Positions 19,436 to 33,200 of a DNA stretch of 64,000 bases are shown here, piece by piece. Both the position numbers and the translations under genes were made by a program. Every line of letters starts with the position of its first letter. The first letter of the stretch is position 1. The notes under the pieces were generated by a model. The model did not search any database. It had not been told where the DNA came from and saw only the letters and a program-made list of their open reading frames with translations. This DNA comes from Oscarella lobularis (lineage: Eukaryota > Porifera > Homoscleromorpha > Homosclerophorida > Oscarellidae): contig NC_089182.1 in assembly GCF_947507565.1 (NCBI RefSeq), positions 868,001 to 932,000 of the forward strand, given 5' to 3'.

Positions 19436-22400
19436 TTAGTTTCCTTTCACCGAACCAAAGACTTTGCCCAGCACTCCTTGACTCTCCTGAGGGGTTTCGG
19501 CGTATTCATCTTGATCAGCTTCGTCAATCGATTCCTGTTCTTCAATAGGCAGTTCCTCAGTCATTAAGTCTGTAGCTGCACTATCCCCCGTTTTTTTGCC
19601 TCGAAGCAGTTTGCCAACTCTATTGACCACGCCTCTATTCTGAGACTCCTAAAAAATCAACAATAATGACATTCAATCTTTGTTTTTCCTCCCTCTGACC
19701 AGTTTCTTCAGTAGTATCTCTATCTTGGCGTTCAAATCCGTCAGTTTATTGTCGACTACTTCGAGATCTTTCTTTGATACGCTTTCTTCCTTTTGGCTCT
19801 TCTCCTTCTGTCGCTTGTACTTTTTCACCATTTCTTCGATGGCTTTCGAGCGAAAGTCAGCTTTCATTTTCTCTTCTCCAAAACGCTGCAGTAAAAAATT
19901 AAATTTTATTCATTTGCTCATGCAGCTTTACTCACCTGAAATCGCGACTTTCCCAAATAGCTGCAGAGAGGCTTGAAAGGAAGACTAATGATATTGAACG
20001 GAACAGGCATAAGAGGATCTTCCGCAAACTCCAACACAATAGCGGTGCGCGCGAATTTCCAATTGGTTTCAGCATTAGCCTGAAAGCCAGCTTATAAAAG
20101 AGCAAATATACAGCAGCAGGTCTCCCCACAATTACCTGTATTTCGTAAAATTTACTAAAGACCAAACCGAACAGTAGACCCAAGAGAATTCTACTGGAAA
20201 TGATAGACCAAATAAGAAATAGGATGCTCCCAAAGATGGTCTCGACGTTGGAGCTGGCCTCAAAATTGTCAATACTCACGCCGCCGAGAGTGGTCCAGAA
20301 AACAGTTCGAAAAGAGGCAGCAAATCTAAAATTATAATCAGTATATAGATCTCAAATATTCGACGTCGTTTCTACCCGTCGATTTCGGACGGCACAGTGT
20401 AATTGGCCCCGATCGGCGGATTGGGACTGTGCAGAATCGACGAGTAAATGCTCGCTATAGCCAACGAAAAGCCGAGCATAAATATGAGAACCATCGTCAA
20501 GAAGGTGATAAATAACTGTATCATGCCCAAAAAGGACATGTGAACGGGACCCAAAACGGGATGAATTCTCGAATAGGAGAGAATGCGTATGGAGCAGCCG
20601 AGTGCGCAGAAACCGAACAGATAATAGGACGCGCGCACAATCTCGAAACTGTTTACCCCCGAAGCGTAATAGCCAATCAGCATGAGGATGAAGTAGATGA
20701 CGAAGCCGAGAAGGATAACGGAATCGGCAATATTATCGACACTCTGCAGATAGTCCATCGTTTTCTTCTTTTTGTAGAGATGATAGAATTGGGTCGCTTC
20801 TTGGAGTATGTATCCGATTACGAAGACGAGCAGGATCCAATCGATTGCCGTCAATTCCGTGCGATTTACCTCGCCGTTGTAGACGGAACTGACGATCAGA
20901 ACGATCATGAAGAGAGCGTAGGAAACGAAATTGGCCGTGAAAGCGATGACGGGATTTCCGTGGAGAAAGCGAAGTTCTTCGGCGAGACAAGGCAGAAAAA
21001 TGACGAGGAGCATACTCAGCGTTATGTCCCTGATTGTTTCAGCTTGCGATTTCGTTTTTCCCGTGTGAAGACTTCCCTGCCAGATTGCCTCGACGTAGTC
21101 CTGCACCAAAGGACTGGAAACAAACTAAAAAGAAAATACGTTATTAATTAATAGTCTATTTAATTGTGTGGGCGTGGTCGTGCCTTCTTCATTTCCGCTC
21201 TGATCGCATAGTCGAGCAAATCGTCCGTAATGAGATTCTTCGACGCTTTCGCCGAGCACGATTCAAGCAATTCGATCGCTAGATCCTCTAACGCGCAGGC
21301 CATCGACTCCATGTCGCGCTTGTAGGCGCCCCCGAGCAAAGCGGCCTTCGACAAGGCGCGACTCAACTGGAGACTCACCAAAAGCGGATCGCGACACTCT
21401 ACAATCGGATCGGCATTGCTAAGCATGCGCAGCTGCTCGTAATGCAATCGACTCAGCTGTTCCGTCGTCACGCGAACCGTCGAACTCGTGCGAATCAGCG
21501 CGGCGCATCCCTTCTCGTTCTTCGCGACGAGCGCCAGAAAGAGAGGCGTATCGCCGGCGTCGTTCTTCGCTCCGACGTCGCTGCCGAGTTCGATGAGATA
21601 ATCCAACGCGTCGATCGCCTTTTGTCCGCCGCGCGCCGCCTTGTGCAGCGCCGTCGCGCCGATCGAATCGACGAGCTTCAAATCGACTTTCAAGTCGTTG
21701 GCGCGACGTAGAAGATCGACGTTGCCTTGTTGAGCGGCCGCGTGGCCGACGTTGCCGCCTTTGGCTCCGAGCTCGTGCGGATCGTAGCCTTCCTTGAGCA
21801 GAAGAGCGAATTTCTCGTCGGCGTCTTTTGCCGATAGACCGGCGGCGAGAGTGACGGGAAAGTCGGCGACGATTTGATAATTCGTCGAGTCCGGTTTGGC
21901 ACCGCGATCGAGCAAAAGCTGAAGAAAAGACAAATATAATAATATTAGTTCTCATTGCTTCCATGCCTTCGAACTGACTCCATATGGGAAGTATGGGATC
22001 AGCTTGAAGGAATGGGAACTACTGTAAACCACTACTGTATACCGTGCAAATATTTATTACCAATAAAGGCGCGTCATTTTAGATCGAAAACAGCGCCGAA
22101 AACCGAAAGAGAGCGTATAATCTCCGTACCTGTACTGTCAAAAGGGATCCAGCGAGCACAGCGGGCCAGAGAAAAGCATTAGCATATTTTTCAATAACAC
22201 TCGGTGCCTTTGCCACGATGACGTCAAGAACGGCGCCGAAATTGGACCGCGACGCGAGAGCGAGAAACGATTCCGTCGCATTCTTTAGACCGACGTCAAA
22301 CATAACGTCGACGGGCGTCTTCTCGTCGTTATTGGGAGCGTTTAGATCGCATCCGGCGTCGATGAGCAACTCGATTCGGTCGGATCGCAAGTGATTTGGC

Positions 22401-23029
22401 TCGACGTTCATCTAAAACGAATTTACATTGGAATTCTTTGGCTTTTGCATCGATCCCTAACCGACCGCGTAATGCAGTGCGTTCGAGCCTTGCGAGTCGG
22501 TCGAAGTGACGTCGACGCTCTTGGCGACGATTTCTTCGAGAGCGACGCGAGGAAAGTTGATCGCTTTGGCGGCGTGGTGAACGACGTTCGCGCCGACGCT
22601 GTCGACGCCGTTCACGTCCGCTCCGTGATCCAGCATCACTCGAAGCACTGCACGATTGAGAAAAAGAAAAAAAGTGAGCTAACACTATTGAATGATTTTA
22701 AAAGACTTACTATCGACGCACGAGGTCGCGGCGAGTTCGAGCGTGGCGCTGTTCGCCTCCTTGGCGAACTTGGAAAAGGCGTCGCACAGATCGTGCATGG
22801 GCGTCAGCTGCGACTCGCCGGCGCGCGCGTTGATCGTCCTCTCCACTTCGGACTCGTTTTCTTTGAGAAAGGCGACCAAGCAGTCTTTCTGGCCTTCGTT
22901 GAAACACGTAACGATCTCTCGTAGACGCGTCTCGATCGCCGACGTCGGCTCGGCGGCGTCATCCGGCAAATAGGCGGGATTCGGCACGCTGAGATCGTTC
23001 TTTTTGTCGCCTGTAGCGAGCAGTTCCAT
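19436..23029 (-). CDS. Ankyrin-repeat TRP channel, TRPC-like
   Basis: Predicted cation channel of the plasma membrane. The N-terminal exons (22079-23029 and 21160-21933) encode ankyrin repeats (GANVVHHAAKAINFP, GATALHKAARGGQKAIDALD, DAGDTPLFLALVAKN). The large exon up to 21109 carries VQDYVEAIWQGSL, then six or so membrane helices, including one ending FNSEIVRASYYLFG-like text. The next exon gives a pore-type stretch (FRTVFWTTLGG) and a last helix (LLGLLFGLVFSKFYEIQ). After it, NWKFARTAIVLEFA and MPVPFNI match the TRP-domain follow-on seen in TRPC proteins (WKFARTKL, PVPFN), then coiled-coil text (KDLEVVDNKLTDLNAKIE) and an acidic tail. TRPC-type is the best fit, but placement within the TRP superfamily needs a tree. 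A CTCTCTCTTAG just 6 nt before the ATG could be a splice acceptor, so the true start could lie upstream. Confidence 0.8.
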
Positions 23030-23340
23030 GACGCTCTAAGAGAGAGTTGCGTACGGATAGAGCAATGAGCGTTCAATGAGCCAGCGAAACCTTTGTCTAG
23101 ATGATAATAAAATTGCGGCGAATTAACATCGAGGATGTACGTCGGTGGTCTTGAACTTGAATGACAATAAAGCCAAACCATCCATGTAATTTCTTCGCTA
23201 AACGGCTTAGATCCCCTATAGGAAGACGGAGTCACGTCTGGACGCTTTTTCCTTACAGGCACACAAACACAACATAGAACTACCACCGGTCATTTTTACT
23301 ACTAGACAAAAAACGATTGTAGCTCTAGAGTTGTCCACGA

Positions 23341-23374
<34 letters not shown>

Positions 23375-23375
23375 T
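23030..23375. other. Intergenic gap with GC-rich triplet repeat
   Basis: Lies between the stop of the aminopeptidase gene and the start of the channel gene, both on the minus strand. A (GCC)n(GAC)n triplet run at about 23341-23374 directly follows the aminopeptidase stop, so it is likely in the 3' UTR. No gene seen. Confidence 0.6.
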
Positions 23376-24282
23376 TTATTTTTCTTTTGTTAGCCAATCG
23401 CGAATGGCTTCTCCGTCGCGTTTGATCCAGGCGGCGTTGAGTCGGACGTTCTCGCACGCCTGGAGAACGTTTCGTTCGGCGGCGGGAGCTGGATTGGCCT
23501 TGAAAAACGCCTAGAAGAAGAATTGATTTCGTCATCGATAACTATTGATTATTGGACTTCGATTTCTTGGGCTTTTTCTTCGGATGCAAAGTGCTGGCAC
23601 GTTTCTTTGATGAGTCGAGAGAGCAAGAATCCTCCCTCGTAGCGATCGTGCAAAAGAGGGAAATTCTCCTGAAGGAATTTCCAAGTCAACTCCCGTCCAC
23701 TTTTGCTACATAAAAGAACAAAATAGGTTTTATTTAATTATTAGATTAAAACGTACGTTCCACAACAACTGGTTATAACGAAGACGGTGTCTTGCGCTCG
23801 AACTTCATCCTAAAATAACGTAAGAAACCAATTGCTTAATTAATATTGATTATTACCGATAACGAAAATTTGAGAGTTTTTTCAATGAGAGATGGATCGC
23901 GAACGCATCCCAAGCAGCGAGCGACACGCATTCGTTCTTCTTGGAGAGTCGCTTTCCTGAAGACCTAGAAAAATAGATATATACAGTCATCAACATAGAT
24001 CACGTCACGGTCTCACTCACTCCAAGAAGTGCATCGAACATCGCCTCGTCTCCGTGAGCCAAAGAAGTTATATAAGCCTAAAATAAAATAAAACACAATG
24101 GTCTTGATCTTTGTTGTAATCGATCTCCATACGGGAACACGAAGATCGGCAGGCAAAACTCGCGTTTCTTTGGCATGATCCAGGACTCTTTCCTTCGCTT
24201 CTTCTACTGTTTTCTGGTGCCCATAATAGCCAAGTTTGCCAATGACCAAACTCCTTAACAAAGCATCCACATGACCTATACA

Positions 24283-24314
<32 letters not shown>

Positions 24315-27183
24315 CAATTACTCTCGTGTCTAGCTCTTGCCTTCTCCCTCCTTTGCATCCCAACCCAATTTGTCACCCAGCTTCTCAAAGACTTTAACGG
24401 CGAACGGATGAAAGGCTCCGTCGAGATCGATGTTGGACAAAAGAATGCGAAACGTGCTCAGACTGTTTCCGATGTCGCTCATCACGTTGAAATCCTCCTC
24501 GTTGCTGAAGCATTCGACGAGGCGCAAATAATCGACGCTGCCGCTCACACCAGCACGAGCCTTCACAAATATTATTAGCAATCATATACGTATCTTTATA
24601 TTCTTCTTCTACTAGAGCAAAGAGATCCGATGTCAAGCCAAGACGATCTCTTGCTGGCAACGTTTGCGATTTTATTCCCGGAAGAAGACTGCTCAACATT
24701 TCCGAAGAATATTTGACGCGATAGAATCCGAATTGACCGGGATTCACCTTTTAATTAACAAAACACGCAGTCAATCAATAGCCAGCTGCCGCGTGGATTA
24801 TTATTATTATTATTATTATTATTGTTTTACCTTGATCCAATCTGTCGAAGCGACGTTTTCAATTTTGACACTTTTCGTCTTTTCTTCTATGAGGAATTCG
24901 GCGCGGACTTCTTCCGGTTTGCTGGCGCAGGACAAACTCACAGGTATCAGCCAATGATAGGAATCATCTATAACAATTATTATAAAATAATCTTTTTTAA
25001 TTAATGAATCTTCCATACATACCAGATGATGCTCCATCGGCAGAAAATTTTGATTGACTGAACTCCAAAATTCGAGTATTTCCTTCCTAGAAAACATCGA
25101 TTAAATTAAACTGAACGTTGATGTGAATTAGTCTCCAGACCTTTTTCTCTGAAACTGTCAAAACTGGAAATCCCATTTTTTCCGTCCACGTTCTCATAAC
25201 CCGTTCGACAGGTTTGTCACTAGCCCATTCCAGAGAATTCCAGAGATCCTCTGTAAAAATCAGCATTGATTATAATATTACCGAAATGATGTTTCATAAT
25301 ACCTGTGAAGGCGTTTTTGTAGGAGAACTTCTCGAGGTAGTGGTTCAATCCGGTGCGAAATGCCTACAAACGCATAAATCTGAAATTTCGTTTCTTTGAA
25401 TCGGAAACGATTGGTACCTTGTCTCCAATCCAATTGTGAAGCATTCGAATGACAGAAGCGCCTTTGCTGTATGAAATCAAATCAAAAATTTCGTCGATTT
25501 CAGAAGGATGTCCAACGGGAACTTCAATGGCATGACTAATAAAGAAAAACGTATACAATGTGCAATTGTTCGCTGTGTGGCATTCTATAGACCTGCTTCT
25601 GAGTGCATCTAGTTCTAGAGCTCTAGCAGTGTCTTGGGCCACAAATTGGTCCCAAATTCGATATTCAGGAAAGTATTTATCCACCACAAGATATTCCATG
25701 AAAGAGGCGAAGCCTTCGTTGAGCCAAAGATGAGTCCACCATTCCATGGTGACCTAGGGGTGGAAAAGAGAAAAATCGAATAGTTCAATTAATACTACAA
25801 GACTGAGATCTTTTCTTACGAGATTTCCAAACCATTGATGAGCAAGTTCGTGAGCTATAAGAAATTACTTAAATAATTAATTCAAGTTAAATCTTCACTC
25901 TTACCAACTACTATGGCAACCCGTTGCTTCGTCATAGAAGAAGAATTTTCCGGATCAATAAGCAAACACGTTTCTCTATAATTAATTAATTAAATCCAGT
26001 CTTTCTATAATATGATGTAGCAGCTGACCTATAGGTAACCAAACCCCAATTTTCCATGGCCCCAGCAGCAAAATCGGAAATAGCAATTAAATCCATTTTG
26101 TTCAACGGATAGGCAATTCCAAAATAGTCCTTATAGAAAGGCAACGACTTGAGAGTCACCTATACAAAAGCAATATTAATGCTTATTTATGCTTATTGGT
26201 TGCAGCTGCCTCACTTCCAAAGCAAATCGTCCCTGTTCTTTCTTTCCCACGGGCGTATAGACGCGAACCAGGACCCCATTGGACGTCTTGTCTTCCACGT
26301 AATCGTACTCTCCGACGACAAAGGCCAAGAGGTACGTCGACATGATGGGAGTACGAGAAAATCGAATCTCTTTCAAATTGGAATCGCAATCTTTTTCTTC
26401 TACGACATCCTAGAGAAAATTGATTGTTAGTTAAATTAATTGAAAATGTTGATTGCTACCATGTTGGAAAGTGCAACTCTATTTTTTGGCGCTACGAGCG
26501 TGACGTCAAACGTTGCCTTGACAGCCGGCTCGTCCCAACAAGGAAACGCCCTTCTCGCGTCGGTTGGCTAAAACGAAACGTCACGCGTGTGACGTCATAA
26601 AAATGAATCTATTTTTTTCGCGCGCACTTCAAATTGCGTCACGGCGGCGAATCGATCTTCGCCTTCCGGCGATTTGTACTTGCTCCGATAGAAGCCTTTC
26701 ATTTTGTCGTTCAATTCTCCCGTAAAATCGATCGAGAGACTTCCGGGTCCCGGACGAAGCGATTCGGCGAAGGAAAGCGTGACGAGTTCGTCGTCTTTGT
26801 TGTAAGTCCATTTGGCTTGAACGGAAGCGGATTCTACGGGGGAAAAAATCGTCAATTCAGAGACAAGTCGCTTTTCGCCACGAAACCTTGGCTGCGATAG
26901 GACGCGGACGAGATTTCGATGTCAAGGCAGTTTAGTTTGATTTCTTTGACGGCTTCCTTGACCTGCGAGACGAAATTTTTAACCACGTGCCCGCCACGCC
27001 CCCCATTTTTCCGCGTACCTCCACCGATATCGTCTCCTTTCCGGCAAAGGTAAATTTCTCCAGATCGGGATGCAAATGAATTGCGTAGTTTGACGGCACG
27101 ACAGTCGAAGGAAGGCGAGAAAACGCTCGTTTTGCAGACGCCATGACGCGAAGCAGGTTCGGACGGACGACGCGCGTTAGCAT
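23376..27183 (-). CDS. NPEPPS: Puromycin-sensitive aminopeptidase (M1 family)
   Basis: Zinc metallopeptidase of the cytosol that trims N-terminal residues from peptides. About twenty exons match the vertebrate protein in order: [56 protein letters not shown]-like text, the substrate motif GAMENWG followed by LVTYRET, the zinc motif [10 protein letters not shown] with LWLNEGFAS downstream, [20 protein letters not shown], and the C-terminal end [20 protein letters not shown]. All catalytic residues (HExxH-x18-E) are present. The start [20 protein letters not shown] includes a basic leader before the conserved start, which may be a weak mitochondrial signal or an upstream ATG; the inner ATG is a possible alternative. 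It begins 54 bp after the stop of GBF1 on the same strand. Confidence 0.95.
24283..24313. repeat. (TAAA)n microsatellite in intron
   Basis: About eight copies of the tetranucleotide AATA inside an aminopeptidase intron. Confidence 0.85.
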
Positions 27184-27197
27184 CGCTTTTCAAATGC

Positions 27198-27206
27198 GTG
27201 CGCTAA
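27198..27206 (-). promoter_or_regulatory. Start-proximal motif TTAGCGCAC
   Basis: On the minus strand, 15 bp upstream of the aminopeptidase ATG, inside the 54 bp gap after GBF1. The same 9-mer occurs before the second sulfotransferase-like gene. Confidence 0.4.
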
Positions 27207-27237
27207 TCGACCTAATGCAAATAATGTTATGTACAAA

Positions 27238-30200
27238 TTAAATATCTATTACGTCATCTTCATTTTCGCTACCCAAAGGACTGGATACTCTCGAATTCCC
27301 AGATTGAGGGCTTAGCGACGTTGGCTTGGCAATGCCAGGAGCTGGAGCCGGAGTCGATGCGATTGGCGAAGACGGTCTCAAAATGAGAGGAACGGGAGAA
27401 GAAAGAGGAATTGCATTCCCTACGTCACGTGATCGATCAACCGAGTTCACTGGTGGTTGGTTGAAAGCCGACGAGGGAAGTGGAGGCTGAAGAACGACAG
27501 ATCCACTCAAAGAAACGCCCTTAGAACGAAAACACATAACGGTTAATTTATTAAAATTATAATAATTATTATTATTACCGAATCGGCTGCTTCCATTTTT
27601 TCCTTGGCAGCTGCATCTTTGGGCGATTGTGCTGCTTTGCTGGGCAGCGACGGTCTTCTCGTTGGAACGGGAGCGAAAAGCTGATCGTGTAAGCCGGGTA
27701 AAAAACGATGTATGCGTTCCCACGTCGCCGTCCAAAGCGGGGAGTGCGGTGATTCGGAGGACGAGTCGGCTGGCGCATCAAACACGCCCGCAGTTGACAT
27801 TACAAGAAGCATGTTCTTCAGAGACTCGGGAATCGATTCCGACTAAATAACAATAGGATGAATTAGCCTGGTGGTTATTCACTGGTCTGGCTCTACACTG
27901 CATACAAGAAGTTCGCTATCGTTGAATCGCATGAATCTGTCCATAAAATCAAGTACGTTCATCCAGATGTCCGGGAAGGACGTCAACGATAAGAGAGCAC
28001 TCAAATGCTGCAGAAAAACCTAAACGATCATTATAATCAACATCAAAATTATCGATTTATATATATCAAATTACTTTCGACAGCAGCGCAGAAACTCTCA
28101 TACAAGTCTCCTCGACTCCGACGAGATCGTCCAGAGTCACGTTACCCAACAAATGATCAAGCATGGGAAAAAATATCTTCCAAAAAAAAACACAATCACT
28201 ATCATTTCGCTTCATCCTCCCAAACAACGTCCCCGAAATCTTACCTGAGAAAAGCAGGCTTCCCACTCGCTAGCATTCAAAACCTGTATGTCCTGAATGA
28301 GAAGAGACCGCTGCAAAATCGTGACGGCCGTCTGACGAATCTCCCGTCTCGAATCGCAACAGAACGACGCGATTCCCTGCAAGAGCGGACCCCAGCAGCG
28401 CAACCAGAGAAACTTCCCGTCGACGCCCTCTCCATCCCTTCGAACGACTTTCGCCACTTTGCAGTGCAACAATTGCATCAGTTCGAGCAACTGACGAGTC
28501 ATCGCGTCGAACGTGTAGCCGCTAACCGTTTCCGTAGTAACGTCTTTCGGCGAAGAAATCGCCGTCGCGCCTCCCTTTCCGACCCCCCGTCTATTTCCCG
28601 ACTTCTTTACCTTTCCCTTACTCTTCGTTTCGATTTCGACGCCGCTCTTCGAGTCGGATTGCTTCGCGTTGCCGTGACAACTCGCTTCGGCCAACGTCCG
28701 AACGACGTGAATGCAGGCGGGAAGATTATCCGACGTCAGACACTCGACTTCTCGAACGAGAAACGTCAACGTGTCGCACGTTTTACCCAACGACGTCACG
28801 CCCTCGAATTTCATCAATTCCGGTCTCCACAGAAACAGAGGCGCGACGCCGTTCGTCGAATCCCGTCCGCCGTCCGGACTTTCGTGTTCGACGAATTGCT
28901 GAGCGAGATTGACGTCGCCCGGTTTCGTTCCCGTTCCGCACGATTCCATGAGAGTGAAGAGAATGAGCCAATCGTCTTTGGCTTTCACGTAGCTCGCGTT
29001 CGAGCGAAGCAGCTCGTTGAGGCCCGCGACGATGTGACAGGAAACGCTCAGCAAAACGCCGGGCTTCAAATCGAGAAAAACGGACAGACTTTTAAAAAGC
29101 TAAATATAATTATAATTATTATTCATATATTTATAATCCAATAGGGAGCTATTACTTTGTGGATCATGTCTTCTCTCCATAGCAACCGTACGGCAATCCT
29201 AAGAAGTCCAATCACACTTCTCTGGACGAGAAAGCTAGATAATGAGCGCAGATAAAAACTATCGATTAATAAACCCTATTCATCTATTGCCTTGGTAATT
29301 CTGCCTGCAAGAGAATTCGAGTCAAATGCTCCTCCACACTCTTCCACAGTAAATCAATACGATCCCTACGCAGAGGGACTCCTATTTACTCGTTTTTTTG
29401 CATGAGAACTTTCGCACCTATTATATAGGACAACTCTAAGCAATAATTCCAAATTAAAAACGGCCGCTTCTTCGTCGAATTGGGTTCCTAAACTATGATG
29501 GGCATCCGGACTGCGAGAAGCGAATTCCAAAGCCTTGATCAAAAAAGGTAATCTCAAAAAAATTAAATTCATAATTGATGAATGAGGATACCTTTATTAA
29601 TTCAACGAGAGAATCTTTCATGAGGAATTTGCTTTCGGCGAAAAGAGCTTCCGGGTGACAGTCGCGAATGCATTCGGCTGCTTTCTGCTGAGCCTCGCGA
29701 TCTTCGGATGACGTCGCACTTCGTCCGGAATTAGGATCGGACGTCCAAGAAAAGAAAGACGAAAATATTGAAGAGTCAGACCTTAGAGAATTGATGCCGC
29801 TTTAATTAAAAACCGTCGATTGTTATACCTTACCTTTGGGATGGAACATCCTCTGGAACGATAGAAACAAAACCAGACGGATCAAGAAAATCATCAGTCT
29901 ACAAATGCATATTAAAATTATTTAAAATAGATGCCTTTTTTCCTACTTTGACTAGCTCTTCCGGCAGTAGTTTCGCTTTGAAAATGTGAAGGAGACAATC
30001 GAGAAGATTCTTCCATCCCTCGCGTAAAATATTCCCGTGCTGATGAGCCAACGTGAATAGGGTGGTAGCCGCCAATTGGGCTTTGGCATTGGCCCCAAAA
30101 CAGACGGCGACATTCTCGCCGGCCTTAGATCGCGCGCGCATACATAAATAAACAACGAGCGAAAATCTCGCCGCTACAACTTACTTCGCTTGTGGACGCG

Positions 30201-33200
30201 AGATTCGTAAATTTACACAAAGAAATAACCAAGTTATCGAAAACGTCGCTCAGCCCATAATGAGCCGACACGGAAGCGCACGATCTATCAATACAATACA
30301 CGTAGCTATTCTTACATCCTCCCTCCCCCCACTCCCAATCCCCATTACTTGAATCCGTTGACGGCTTTTTGGAGCACCGTGTCGTCGAGGGCTTCCTCGA
30401 AAATGACGGAGAGGGCGGCAACCGTCGGTCCCCATGCCAACAAGAATAGATCCTGATCGAATTCGTTATTTTTAATGTGCAAATAATGGCCGTCAGAAGC
30501 GGAGCTGCGTCTCAGCAACATCTATCGAGAAATTATTTTAATTAGTACGCATACGTTATTTTGTTGTTTCGCTCGCCTTCCAATCGTAGTCGTCTTTGTA
30601 CTGGCCTTCGTGCTCATCCGGCATTATAATCTCATTTTCGCTGATATCCTTATAGATTTCCTTAAGCATTTCCACGTCAAAATCCTTCTTTCCGTTCAAG
30701 GCTCGCTGATTCTTAATGAATTGCTACGCACGTGGAAATTCTGACATCGCGCCCGCCTTGTCCACAACAGCCCCACTTACTTCTACAGTCATCGGCTTCT
30801 TGTTCTGCGGATTATGTTGATCGACGTTGAGCAGAATGATAGCGTAGCACAAAATAAAGACCGCGTCCGTGTTCTCGAACAATTTTCCCAAATCCGTTCC
30901 TGAGTTCATATCCTAAAAGCAAATACACGTTTTTTAATTAATTAATTAATTAATATATGAATGTCGTCTTACCAGCCAATGCTGAGAAAAATGTTCGACA
31001 ATTCTCGATATAATCTGCGCTTCTCCGGGCAACCGAAACGATTCCAAAAAGACTCGAATGGCGCGATGAATTTTCACGCCTTTGACGTGAAAAGAACTGC
31101 GCCACAAAAAGAAAAAAAAGAAAAGAGAATAGATTCAAAATTCGCGCGCAAACGCGTCAAAAAACGCACCACACGAACGCCCTCAAAACGTTCTCGTTCT
31201 TTTTATCGCCGAGATACTCGCCGATCATCTTCTTCTCCAGGCGAAAATTCTCGCGAAAGAAGACGGCCAATTCGTCGCAGTCGACGGCGGCCGAAGCGAC
31301 GCGCTTCAAAACGTTGTGCTCTTGCAGGAAAACGATTCCCTTCTTGGGAGAACTATTGAACTGCTCCGTTCCGGCTATGAGCAATTTCTTCTTCTGTTTA
31401 ATTTGAATCAGTTTTTCGGGCGAGGGAAGAAGAGCAGAGGACGGGGATGATGACGATGATGACGACGACGACGACGACGACGACGAAGATTCGTCCTCGT
31501 CACCTCCCTTCGAATCAACGCTGCAATCTTCTTTATCTTCATTGTGATCAGACATTTCTGCATTTTTTCCTCCTCCTCCTCCTCCTCCTCTCTCGTTGTT
31601 ACAATTGTACTTGATTCCGCTTAGAATTGCGAGAAGTGCGTCGAGGCATAGAAGATGACTCGGATGCAAGTGTCCTGACGGGTAAGCGTTCTAGGACACG
31701 CGTTCTAGATCTAATTCGTTGTGGAACTGGGGGCCTACTTTAGAAAGCAATTTCGTCAATTCTTCAAACACGTTCGAACTGTACAGATCGGCGTCAAAAT
31801 TCAAATAAAGTTCCGTTACAAAATACGGTATTTTGAACAACTAAACCCCCGCGTGATTACTTTATCATCTATTTTTGACAACTCGCCTGAACGCAACATT
31901 CCAATGCCATTTCTTTTCTCTCGATGAACGATGCAGAGAATTTTCCTCCGGCCGGATATTTCCCAATAACGTTCATCAAAATGATCAAGAATTTCTAAAA
32001 AAAAAGCATCTAGATTTGACATACTACGCGGGGTTCCTGACTTACCTCCAGCTGAAACTTGAGATTGTCTCTCAGACTTTCGAACAGAAGCAACGATATC
32101 CGAATCGAATGGGAGAACACTTGAGAATTTTCCGATTTGAGCAATTGAAATAGGTGTTTGCAAAGATCGTCCTGAACGTATTGCATCATCGAATTGAGAC
32201 TTCCGACGGCTTCGCAACCGCATTCCAACGCCACCGTCAAAAGCGACAATCCCATTTGTATCATTCTCTCGGTATTATGACTAAGAGAGAGAGAAAAAAT
32301 TTGCTAAGATGTAAAAAATGTTCTTCAAGTGACTCAATACCGTTCTCGCGGGTTAATAAGAGATATTAAAAAGCGGAATAATTCGCGAACACAAGGGAGT
32401 CCGTAGGGCAGCAAAGGTCCTAAAATTTCGCCGTAACTTTAATTAAATTTTTCAAACGAAATTCGTTTTGCCTGTCTTCTTTTGAGTGAATTTGATTCCC
32501 CTTCTATTCACATAGGTGCTTTCCTCTGAAGTCTCATCGTCTTCCTTTTCATCCGGAGACTTGTTCTTTTCCTCCTCTTCCTCTTTCTTCCTTTCTTTTT
32601 CTTCTTCGTCTTCTCTCTCCTCTTCGTTGTCTTCCTCTTCTTCTTCTCTTTCTCCGCGTCGTTTCACTGTCGGAGAATGCGTCACGATCGACTGAGCCAC
32701 GGCACTCGACATTCCTCGTTTCAAAACCTTCAAAAAAAATAAACAATGCATCGGTCGTCATGGTATCCAAACAAGCAAAGTCGTCGTCTCCCCCACTTTT
32801 CTCATAGACGTATCGACGGACACGGAAACCTTCGTATCTTCCTTAAACGATTTCAACCTTAAAGAATAAAAAATAAATAATATTTAAATAAATCTCTAGG
32901 ATTATTGCCTTTGGAATAGAAGTTGAACCATGTCCACAAGAGTGTGTTCGGCACTTTTTCTCAGCAGTTCTGTGTAAAAATTAATAACATTTTTTCATAT
33001 TATTATAAATTCATGACTAATTTTGACTTAGTTACCGCTCAGTCTCGATTCGAAACAAATTCGAAAGCACGACTGCATAATTTCGCAAACCGATTCATTT
33101 GTCATGAGTCGGCCAATGGGAGTCAAGAGCAAAGTTCGAAGAACCTCAAACATTAAAAGTAAATAAATTTGCGACCATTCGCAAATTTAAAACCTGGAGT

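Noticed and set aside
20540-21151. 203-residue plus-strand open frame
   Set aside because: Antisense to the membrane-helix exon of the TRPC-like gene; acidic text is the complement of hydrophobic codons.
23341-23374. Poly-Ala or poly-Arg coding from the GCC/GAC run
   Set aside because: The run lies after the aminopeptidase stop, not inside a supported exon.
28005-29144. 379-residue plus-strand open frame
   Set aside because: Antisense to GBF1 exons, Arg-rich and without domain or start context.
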